Below are positions 12,101 to 24,100 of a DNA stretch of 64,000 bases, piece after piece. The stretch is from contig WPIO01000001.1 in assembly GCA_009760855.2 (NCBI GenBank), positions 15,673,001-15,737,000 on the forward strand. Reading direction: 5' to 3'. The notes beneath the pieces are model-generated. The model had not been told where the DNA came from. It did not search any database and saw nothing but the letters and a program-made list of their open reading frames with translations. The position numbers were made by a program, and so were the translations under genes. This stretch comes from Cristatella mucedo. Lineage: Eukaryota; Bryozoa; Phylactolaemata; Cristatellidae. Position 1 is the stretch's first letter; every line of letters begins with the position of its first letter.

Positions 12101-15100
12101 AAGAAAAAACGGTAGTGAAGTGTTTGTTTCTTATCTCTTCATATATCTATAAGCGAATACAAGTTTTACCATATACCTCACATCTTCGCCAAACATCACC
12201 ATCTAGCAGCAGTTTGTATGCACTGGAAACTTACTTCGTCTTCACTTGTAAGTGGAACCTTGACTGATTTCTCTGTACCAGTAACCTCTGTACCAAACTC
12301 GACGACACCACAGTGAATACCAAATATGTCATCCAAGAGGCCTTCATATGTGACTTGCGAGCAAAGGGGTGTAACATAATCAACATCTAAAAATAAGGGT
12401 CGACCCCATCAAATTCAACTCTCTTTGGGATTATGCATACGGTAATTAGAACAAGTCGCATGATGCATTGATTGTAGAAACAATCACTGCCAAAAAACCT
12501 ACCTCGGTCAATTAAAATCATGTGACCTATCTCATACGAAGCAGACCTGATTCCATCACCATCCTCCTGCTTCACCAGATCAAGGAGCTTGAATACTTTC
12601 TAAAGTTTGAAGACATGGCCAACAGCTAACTTGATATACCAAGAAAAGGTGGAACAAGATTGGTGAACAAGAAAAGTGGAACAAGACTAAGAGGCCATGG
12701 AAGTAATTGGAAGAACACATACAATCTGGCATGCATTAACGTGAGCATTCCAAGCTGACTTGTCCAACCACCTGCAGAGCTATGAATGCTAGGTTCTTAC
12801 CTTTGCACAAGTTCCTTGGCCATAGATGTTTGGGATGAGTCCGAAACATTTCTGAAGTGCTGCTATAGATCTGGCAACAGGCTGTAACAGCGTCTGATCA
12901 CCATGCTAAAATTGAGCTGCGCCCTCTCGGTAATCAAATCTACTTTAAAAGATGCCCCTCAACAGCACGTTTTTCAGTAAAACCCGAAGCTGTGTATCAT
13001 GACATGTGTATGGGAGTACATCATCACACATCCTGAAGAGAAGAGCAGATTCTACAGTGACACGCAAAGCAAAAAACGGACGGGATATTCACATAGGGTC
13101 GTGCAATTGACCACAATGCTCGTATAAGTAGATGTATTTCACTTAAATTCACAAAGATATTTCTGGGACCATGCAAGTAGGCTGCCCTCCTTCGGTAAAC
13201 AAGCCACAGTACCTCGCGTATAAAGGGTGCATCGTGAGTTGTATTAATAATAATAATAATAATAATACATTTGTATAGCACTCCCAGAGAACTCAAGCTC
13301 TTTCTAGGTACTTTACATTTGCTACAAAGAAAGCATGATCGTATACTTAGTAGTAGCAAGCTCAATGACATCAAGCATAATATGGTTAGAGGTGACATGC
13401 ACAGGGTCAGCATGTAAATATAGTTAGTGGCAGCATGCAGTGTCAACACGCATAGGCACATAAAGGACGATCGCATTTCGGTCCCTTCATTCTTTGGCTC
13501 CAGCCTACCTATCAGACCTACTCTCCCACCAGGCATAGTATCGTACCACCTGATTTTTCGGAATCTAATATTTACCTATAGCTTGTACGAACCTCAAGTC
13601 CTTTGGCGGCGGTGCCTTTAGTTCGTATGCTCCCAAAGCCTAGAACTCACTTCCTACATGTGTCATGACATCTCTTGACTTGATCACATTTAAAAAGAAA
13701 CTACAAATGCACCTACCTATCACAGCATTTAGAGGATCCCCGTGCTTCGACCTTCATGTGCTTATGTGTGCTGACACTGTGCATGCTGCCACTAACCATA
13801 CGTGCATGCTGACCCTGTGCATAACCCCCTAACCATGTTATTCTTGTTGTTTATTGAGCATGCTACCATTAACCATTCGATCGTGCTTCATTTGCAGAAA
13901 ATGTAAAGTGATTAGAAAGAGATTGAGTTCTCTGAGGGTGCTATACTAAATTTATTATTATTATCATTATTGAGCTACTAAATGCTGTGATAAATAGATG
14001 CAATAGATATCCGTATACATTTCCGTTTCTGCCTATGAGTTTTGACATATTATATTTGCTGATTTAACAGCCTCATTTGTATAGCAGCAGAAGAGCCTTA
14101 ACGGCTATCACCACTGCTTGCAGTTAGCAATAAAGGATCGACCACTGCAGGATTCGAACCCATGACATCGGTCTTAAAGAGCAAGCACCTTACCTCCTGG
14201 GCTATCACGAGTATGCTGTTTGATGCCTACCTATGTGCAGGGTTATTATTTAATGTATGCAATGGACCCTTCCCCTGCATTCATCTTTGTAGCGCTAATG
14301 CTGGCTGTTGTTAGGGATAGCTAATCAATTGACATGCTTCCTTTACAGAATATGTGTAAAGGGCCTGGAATACTATTTAGTTATCTTGAGGTGCAATACA
14401 GATGTCTTACTAGTATTGTTATCCTGGGATTATATAAGTTGTAATTTGGATTGTGTAATATTCTCTCAAAGCTCTCCAGGCTATCATTCCGAAGGGACAA
14501 ACAAGACATACGGGTATATACACCCGATTGCATGCGGGTTGAAAAAGCTCAATACAATCCAAGCAGAATGAACAAACGACCAAACATTCAGCATGAGCAG
14601 AGTAAGCACTAAGGAAAATACACACAAGTTATGCAAATTGCAAAGGTGACGAGTAAAATGCAAAACACACACCACAGCCTGAACGAACTTGTTCCACTGC
14701 ACTCTGCCCAAGTCTGCATTCAAGAGCACACTGCACCGGAAACTCATTCAAACAGGCGTGCTGTGCAGACTAGCTGTCCAGGGCTTGGCATCAGCCACCA
14801 GAATCCGGCAGCATCCGCCATGGACACAATCCGGCAGCAGATGAAGCTATGGTGACCCATCACAGCAAACCATAACATTCACAAGCTTCTCATCCAGTAC
14901 AAAATAAATCGGGCCTTACTCTGCGAGTAAGTGGTTCGAGCAAGTATCCCATTTTATCGGTAATAAGATCGGGGGTCTTACATCAATTCATGCTCCAAAA
15001 GATGCATTAGGGGTTATTTTCAGGAGATGTCTTATTTTTACAGGTACAACAGACTTCATTTTTCATGCACAACAAACTATATTTATTTGTTTTATTAAAT

Positions 15101-18100
15101 AACAAACTTATTGAATATGCTGCATTTTAAGCAATGATGAACTTTCTAGATATTGATTCAGTGTTCTCACAGAGGTATGTTGGTGTTTAAGATTAATCCT
15201 GGCATAAAGCTCGTTTGTTGGTCAGCCTGGACCTAAAAACTCTATGCAATCTCACCTATCTATGACCAATAACCTTTCAATACCTAATCTTACTTTCTTC
15301 TACTTGGCATTATCTTGCCAGAGTGAAACCTTTGTTAAACGGGATACTTAACAGAATTATAAACAAATGGCACTCTTACTGAAAACAAACTCATGTATAC
15401 ATGGTGACAAAAATCTACAATTATTCAAATGCAGTCATGTAATCTTCTAATACAATCGTTATTTGATCACTTCTTCTCTTAGCAGACAGCAGGCAGACTC
15501 TTGCCCTGGAAGTCGTCCGTGATTTCTTTCTCGTACTTGATGGAATGACTCATATTTCTACTCATCTTGTCTGGGGGTCAACATATAACTGCTTCTCTTT
15601 AAATCTACAACTAAATCAAGTATTAAGCCATCGTGACTTGCGATGAGTTCCGTGTTGCTCAATTCGTTTGCTATCTAAGCACGTCTTTATGCAAATAGGA
15701 ATGGCGATAATCCAGATTGCTTACACTTCCACTTAACTGACTTATTTTTGGGGTAAGGTTTATATTACGAACATCTTGAAAAATCATTCTAGTGTTTATT
15801 TTCAGATAAGGCCTTATTTTCAGAGAAATACCAGGTCTGGTCATGCTACTCGAAAGACAGAAGTCCTCTTATGTAGCCCAACTGAAGGCGTCTCACAAGT
15901 ACACAGCAGGTTTAATAATTGCTCGAGGGGACCAATTTTTTCAAAAGATTCCTTCACCGGGCCATTCGGTTCCTTTCGAGGGCCATGGGATTCAAAATGC
16001 ATAAATTTCACTTAAAACATACACGTTACAGCTAGCCGGTAAACAACTGCATTGGATTTTATTTGGTGCATCATGGAGAGGTTAGTATTAATTGAAGCCA
16101 CTTCACCCTCAGAGCATCGACATCTGACACTATGGCGAATAGAGCCATAGAGTTACATGCACGATGGCATGCACACAGACACACACACAAACGGGTGTAA
16201 AAACAATTAGCTGGCTGTGGCACATGGCCATTAAGCAGCAACGATGCAGGCCATTCAGAAAATGTTTTTGCAAGTCGAAAGGCACTTACAACAAAATAAG
16301 ATATAAAGAAGCTGTCCAGCTCCAATGAGAGTATGTCTTTGTCTACAGGGATGAGACCAAGACGAAGTGACATAACGTCAATGAGTCCCAACACTCCCTC
16401 ATCTTCCAAAAGCTTCTCACATATGCACAGCTGAAAATTGATATGGATTTATATAACCACTGAATGTACAACATTTATAATACCATTCAATATACTTGAT
16501 ACTGCATAGTGTATCACCACAGCATTCTGTTAGGTGGCACAACCTTTTAGTCATGCGCCCTACTATCATATTAGTAACTGAGCAGTGGGGAATTTATTAA
16601 ATGGAATGTGAATGACTATCAGACACTTAGCCAAAGGCCTCAACTCATGAGTCTTTGACTATATGCATGAGAACACTATACAAAACCTACAGAACAACTA
16701 ATAAGCTGCTCAGCTCCCCACCACCATCTGTCAACACTGACATCTTGGAATTCACACTAGCTGGTCAGTTTTACGTAAGCTAATTTTTAGTAAACTTCTG
16801 GTAGATGTCAAGCTGGCAGCAAAAGCATTGTCAAACGGGTCAGGCAGATCAGCAAGACCGGAACTAGTTCATTCCGCCGTTTGTCGTTTATACCACTAAT
16901 ATAGAAAACAGCAGATCGATAGTCAACAGACCTATCCCGACAGTCATGACGTAGGTAACTATAACAGCTAGCCAGTTGAAAACTAACTGGCTTGTTGCCT
17001 TTGACTAAGCCAGCTATTTTCTCTCACTTGCTAGTTTCTCACATCCTCACACTTTATTGAACTAGGAAACAATAGAGCATTGCAGAAGAAAAAAACAGCT
17101 GCTCCGACATTCTCACACTTTGTGGAACCAGAAAAACTCTGTATTTCCTGTTTCTATCTTCACTCCGCTGTTCCGAGTTGATATGATCAGCAATCATCTT
17201 CACAGAGCGTAGAGCAGGTCGTGACAGGTATATCCGACTACAAAACAAAAAGAATGGATTTATGAACGTTGCTGGGGAAGCTGGTTGAAAGATTGCAATA
17301 AAAAACAATCGTCTTTATAAAAGCAAATTACGAGGGAAAGGTGCTTGCCTTTAACAACCGAGGTCATGGGCTCGAGCCCTGCGGCATATGAGAATCACCT
17401 GGATACAGATTCAGCTCACTTAGGGTCTCATACAAATGAATTACAGTTTTTTAAGTGAGCAAGCAATATTAAAATAAAGAAGCACAAACCTGGATGCATG
17501 CTCTGGGCACTTAAGCACACATTACCTATACATTAAGTGATATGCATGTCGCTTGTCACAATGTACGAATTAATAGCTCCTCCCACGGTTTAAGTAATCT
17601 CATACGCCAGCCTGTTGGACAACTAACATATAGGGCTGGCAACAATTACACCAAAATAATAACCCCAATAAGTCACAAAAATAACGAAGTACTCAAAACA
17701 GTGGACCTCTTTCGAAGCACTTCATTTAGCCTGAAAAGGAAGTATAAACTGACTAGTGTTAATAATCTGAACAAAGATCTGAATAAATGAAATCAAATTT
17801 CGTAGAATATAATGGTAACTTTTGCAGACAACGAGAAAAGTAAACGACAGAGAAATCGACTGAGAAATCGACTGAGCAGCACCGTGTCCAAACTGAACAA
17901 GGAAGTGATTTTCGGCACATTCGCCAGCAAAACACTGAGGAAAAATCCGGGTATGTCGTGCTTTCGAAGCTCAACGAATATGCGACTGTCGGCAACAAGT
18001 GCGAGATTGTCCTCAGTTGGCTGGGCCAATAGGGTCAGCTAGGTCGGTGGACCGTCAGGCCGCCCAAGCCAAAGTTGTGATTTTTCACAGGGTTCAGTCT

Positions 18101-21100
18101 TATAACTGATTCAACTGATGCTATTTCCGAATGAGAGAATGATTTATAGAGCATGAATGGTGGGATAATTCGTTCTTGCAATGTCAAGAACTTTTTAAAA
18201 TATGCAAGAATCTGTCACCCACAAACTGTGAGACAACATGATGGACTGTGATAGTAAGCACGACAAATAAGGCCAATAAAACCTGCCATCTAGGCCAATG
18301 TAACCATTATGACAAGGCAAACAAACAAACTAGCTTCCAAAAGAGGAAGTCGACATAAGAGGGTCAACTGCCACTGACTGCAAGTTTCGACCATGTGAAT
18401 TAGTCCAGCACTAAAAAAACAGAGCTGGACTAAGTGGCCAAGTTCTTCAGGGCCAAGCCGAAGCCGATCAATCAGCAATGATGTGTCTGAACAAAAACCA
18501 GCGAATCGCTTTACTGCATCATACCGTTCCCCGGTAGCATTGGTTGATGGCTCCAGCTTGTAAATCTTGTCGGCACCATGACGCTTAAGCAAAGATGCAC
18601 CAGCAAGCTTGTCCAGCAATTTCATGAGACTAGGGTCAATAATCAGGTCTTTCAAGCCTGGCATCTGCACATCAAAAGGAGGGCAAATTTAACTTCATAA
18701 TTAGCATTTGGCCCAGACACACGCAATACAAGAAAGGTCGAGTAATAGACATAACCTGCATCATACAAGTAACTGTCAATAGCATGCAGGGCAAGTGACT
18801 TATGGCACATCTGGTTACACACAGTAGGTACACACCCAGTCTCTAACATTCGAAATTTATGTTGTCTTGCATGCAAGTGTCGATGCCAAAGCTAAGTGCA
18901 ATTGAACACACGGGCCAGAAAAATATGCATCCACATGTAGTTACATGCACTTATGAGCAACTGCGCAATAAACCCTCTAACCCTTCCTTAAGTACTAGCC
19001 GATGAAAAAAATCGCAAGAACAATGATATGAGCTATTTCTAGTCAGAACTGCTCCCTCCACACAGGAGGTTGGAAGAAAGTGGCCTACAAAAAAAGAGTA
19101 TTCATTGCTGGCTAAGTAGACTTGCCAGCCATTGAGGGGGTGCAACTAATTCGGGAACGTATTGCAAGAATGTAGGGCATCCTAAACATACCGGAAAGAA
19201 CTGTAGGAACTTGGACTGGTAAACAGTGCCATGGCTAGGCCGTGATAGCCCAGGCGGTAAGGTGCTTGCTCTTTGCGACCGAGGTCGTAGGTTCGAATCC
19301 TTCAGTGGGCGATACTTTATTGCCAACGGCAAGTGGTGGTGAGAGCCGTTAAGGCTTTTCTGCCAGTACACAAATGAGGCTGCTAAATCAGTTAACATTT
19401 ACTATTTATGTAAGGCTATACACATTAATCAGTTTGCATATAACTCCATGTACGAACATTAATTAAGCAGTTACACGGTAAACTAGAGAGCTAACAACAC
19501 AGACATTCGGTGGCTACCGATGCACATACCGATTTCGATGACGAAATGTTCCAAATAACTGTAGCCGAACTGGCAAGGACAGCAAATACTACCCACATCG
19601 TCCAAAGCTCCATGAAGCGGGTGATTGAAAAGCAGTAATGGCACTACGAGGGATCAAGCAGAGAAGAGATGGCACGTTCAAACAGATTACAAAATGTGGC
19701 TTAGCTGCAAATCCATTTCACAAGAATTGTGCAGGTGAGCTCTACACTGCAGGAACAGCAGATCAAAGGAGGGGTACGAGCATCTCATTCGTGTCTTAAC
19801 AAAAGTAAGACTCAAGCTGTTACACCACACCAGCCAGTTGCTGAGGTACCAAGAGTGGATAACGTTGAATGTAATCGTGAGACCGTGTAGCAACTAATTG
19901 ATTGATTCACAACATGCCAGAACTGCACCTTGTTGTGATCTAGTTTAAAGAAAGTTGACTGTATCAAAGTTTATGAAGCAAGTAACAAACCTGGTAGTGG
20001 CTCTGGCAAGCCGGAGAACAGGCACCCCTGGATCCCGTAAGCCTTTATTTGGCAATTAACCTGCCGTGGTTACCTCAGATGAGAATGTGTAGGAAATTAC
20101 CAACCTGAGAGACCATGAATGATCAAACAACAAAACACCGAATTTAAACAAATATGTGTAATTCATACACCACGATCAAGTTCTGCCCCACAGCAGCTAA
20201 AACACATTTTGATACTTAATGTGTTAGTCACCTAAAGACTGATTTTCTTAATCATGAAATGCAAGCAGGTATTTACTAACCGGCAAATTATCAACTGGTC
20301 ACTTTGGCTGAAAGAAGCATAACATGGGTGAATAAAAGCACAATATACCGTTTCTCTCCTGGCAACAAACCGTCCTAACTGACAACCATACAATCGATAA
20401 CTCAATATTTGCAATTATCTTGCTTCCAAGATCTTAGCAACTCAAAGATCACCGAGCTCTAGAGTAGCCAAAACATGACCTTATTTAATTTTTCTAGCCA
20501 TTATAAAGGCAGTTGTATGACTTACACTTACTACACTCAGCTTCAAACAAGTCATTCCCATTCGGCCGAAGCAGTGACATCAGCTACTCTGCTGGGTTAA
20601 TTGTAAGACTAGGTCCTCGATGGTTTGTGTAGATTAAAGCTGTATACTCCATAATCGTGGACATGTAGAGCAAAATGCATGCAACCGAAATCAGAAATTG
20701 CTCTTGTATCAGTAAAACAAGCAGAGCTGAACTCCCATTTCAAATTTCACTCCGATAAGTAAAGTATTAGCCGAGTTATGGACTTTACAAGGCATAAGCC
20801 TACACTGGAAATGAAACTGTATAAATATCACAAGAATGCACCTCAACAAGCTTCATGCATGTATCTTGATCTACCACGGTTCGACAAGTTGGGATACAAG
20901 TCACATATGATACATAGATCGGTAAATTTGTTATTTGTTAATATGTTGCTTCCTGTTTACATCCGGGTTAGAGGTGGTTTGTATAACCATTTTTTCTTTC
21001 ATGCGGATGTCATCAGAGCTTCCGATCCCAGTTAATAATGTAATAATAATGCACTTGATAAAAGTTCTATTATATCGGTCTTTCGAAAGGTAGCCTAAAC

Positions 21101-24100
21101 AAATACGCGATTGTCGGACAAATTTTATAAGTATTTTCTTGATATCCCCCTTAAATATTATGATTTTGTTTTTATTGCCCACTACAAGAGGTGGTGATAG
21201 CTGTAAACGCTCTTCTGCTGCTACATGAGGTTGTTTAATCAGCTAATCTTTCTTTTTCTTATACCAGCTATTACCAATCTATACACATTCGAACACCTTA
21301 TATAAAACGTCAAATCATGAAACAAATAACATCAAACAACTACATGCTGGCAATTGTTAGCAGAAAAAGCTGACACCCCTATCCTAGGAAAAGCTTACAA
21401 TAAGCCCTTTGTACAGTAGCAGGCTTTTCTGTAGCCTTTACACTTGCTTTAATAATAATAACAGTAGAAGTAATAATTATAACTCTTTTGCATAGCATGC
21501 TAAGATAACTAAATCTCTATTCAGGGACTTTACAACTCATTACAATAGAAGCAATACGTAGTAGTTAATGATAAGCAACGTACCAACCTTAGAACCAAGC
21601 CAGTAAAACCATTTAGGTTTCAAGCTTAGACAAGCATGCAAAAGCACACAGATGACACTAATAGCTGCTGGCTGGTTGGATTCCTGGTTAGTAACATGCA
21701 CTTAATCATGCACACGTAAACAAAGCAAATAGGAAAAGACATTACACTACGGCATTCTACAAAAGCATATTGCTTTGCCCTTAGTAATTGCTTGCACAGT
21801 TTCATAATGCACAAGCCCACCGAAAGGGCAATCCTCTGGGACAAAGCAAAAATAATCAACAGGTATGTTGCTAGCTTCCTCTTGAAGTGATCAAATCAGG
21901 AGGTGATGATATGTCAGTCGGTAGTGGGTTCTGATCTTTGCGACCTTGGTAACTAAACCCGTGGTCTCCAAGAGATCCCAAAATAATGAGTGGTACAATT
22001 AATCGACCACAGAAGAGCTGGTAGTGCTACCAGAGACCTGTTGTGAAACTAATTCAGGTAGGCCTGAGCAAAATAATGGAAGCATCTAAATGTAAGTGAC
22101 TGATTCTTTAAGTCGGTATACTGTTTGATTGGCAGCAAATGCAGATAGGTGAGCAACAGTGTAATGCAGCAGTTGCGACGTTTACGGCAGATAAGCCCAG
22201 CTGAGTTTGCACTAAATTAAGGCCCCTTATTTCACAGGCAGGAAGACCTAGAAGCAGTGAGTTTCAGAAGGTTAGATGGGATATCACAAATGCATGGCTA
22301 ACTTGGCAATGGTGTCCTAATCTAAGAAAAGCCCAAATTTTTGCAACTGGCAGACTTGACTGTGGAGCTGATGTGCTCATCTAGTACCAAGTCAATTTGG
22401 AAGATGACACCCCCATTCTGTGCAGAGGTATAGGAGATCTGCTGGTCAAGCCTCTGTGGATTCGTCTAACAGCATATTATAGAATGTTGGAGTAACAATA
22501 GTCCAAGCAAATTCCGAGGCAACGATCGCTCATAAGTCAAGTCAAGATGGCAGTCCTATATGTACAGCTGAACCGTTGACCTACTTTACTAAGCCTAAAT
22601 GACAGCACCGACATCAATCTACATATCTGCTCCTGAACAGAGCTCAGTGGCAATAACCACAAAACCATATCCATGTAGTGCCACTGACAATAAAACAGTG
22701 CAAATAAGTAGGTCGAAATGAAGGGCTAGGCTAGGCTAGGCTATCCGCTCTGCTTCCTACGCGAGCTTTGATGAACCATTTTTAACTTTGGAGTGGTTCT
22801 GTTATTTGCTTTTGACTACACGTGTTGAAACAGTTCGGAAAATTTCTGCTGAAACCAGCAAATACAAGAGAGGGAGTATGGGCCTTTCTTTAAAGGTGAT
22901 GGCACTATTTCCTTAAAACAACTAACAAGCAGAATCCACTTACAGTAGCTGGTGCCAGGCCTGATGCCCGATGCCACCTATACCATAAACCGAAAGCAAG
23001 GCAGATCATGTTAAACCAGCACTAGCCTACCCACTAAAGTGTACTTCCAAATAAGGCAACTGAGTGTAAGCACACGCACGCGCACACACGTACATACACA
23101 GCTAATCCACAGAAACAAATTGTGATAAACCTTGTGTGATTAGCAACCTGAGAAGCTACCTAGCATTATGGATTGCTAGTCACAGTCTGGTCCATAAAAA
23201 GGAAGCATTAGAAATAATTTTTTGCCAGAAACTTTCATATTTCTTAACAATAATAATAATAATAATTCACTTGATAAAGCGCCCTCAGAGAACTTAATCT
23301 CTCTCTAGGCGCTTTACATTCTTCAGAACTAGGACGTCCTAAGTGTCATGCAGCACCAATCTGCCATCATATTATCATAAGTCAGCTTGGTGAAACCTTT
23401 CTGTCTACGCAGTGGAACAGGCAATATCTTAATTCAATGCTAGCAATTTATTATTCTAGCTAATTCACTGTTTCCACTCATTAGTTTACCTTCTATGTGC
23501 TTCAGTGATCTGAGTGAAAAATCACTCGGCTGGGCTGCTAATACATTCAGTACAAGTTATTAAACTAACACCTAGATAGTCACTTCTGAGCTACACTTTA
23601 TCACAGATTTTGCTGATAGTGCTGACTCTTTAAAAGTTCTCATTAAAAGAATCAAACCAAAGACAGCAATACATAGCTGCTACGTTCTATTACAAATCGA
23701 AGAATAAGAAATGGCTTTAAACATTATGAATGCATACAACAAGAATGGTTCACTGAATACACAGTATCATACATGCAACCACCATAGGTCTGAAATCGCC
23801 CAAGTAGTCCCTGATCTAGAATACATATTTTGTTTTCATGTATCTACACAAGAGTGCATATATCTCTTAAAGCACATTTTCATTAATGAATTGCCACTTG
23901 CTCCTAATAGTGGTGATCCGGACCAGATTTCGTAAGCCAAGTACATACCAATCAACAAAGGAAACTGATTAACTATGGTTTATAATAAGTGTCACAATAG
24001 CTAAATGTGTAGCAGAAGTACTTCCAAATTCAAGCTGAAGTAATACATTGACTGTGGATTGACCATATTTTTTGGTACAACCTAGACAAAAAACACACAA

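Noticed and set aside
19236-19330. Genuine tRNA genes at the many A-box/B-box sites
   Set aside because: Each is followed by the same SINE body and tail, the cloverleaf stems do not pair well, and copies recur in both orientations as dispersed repeats.
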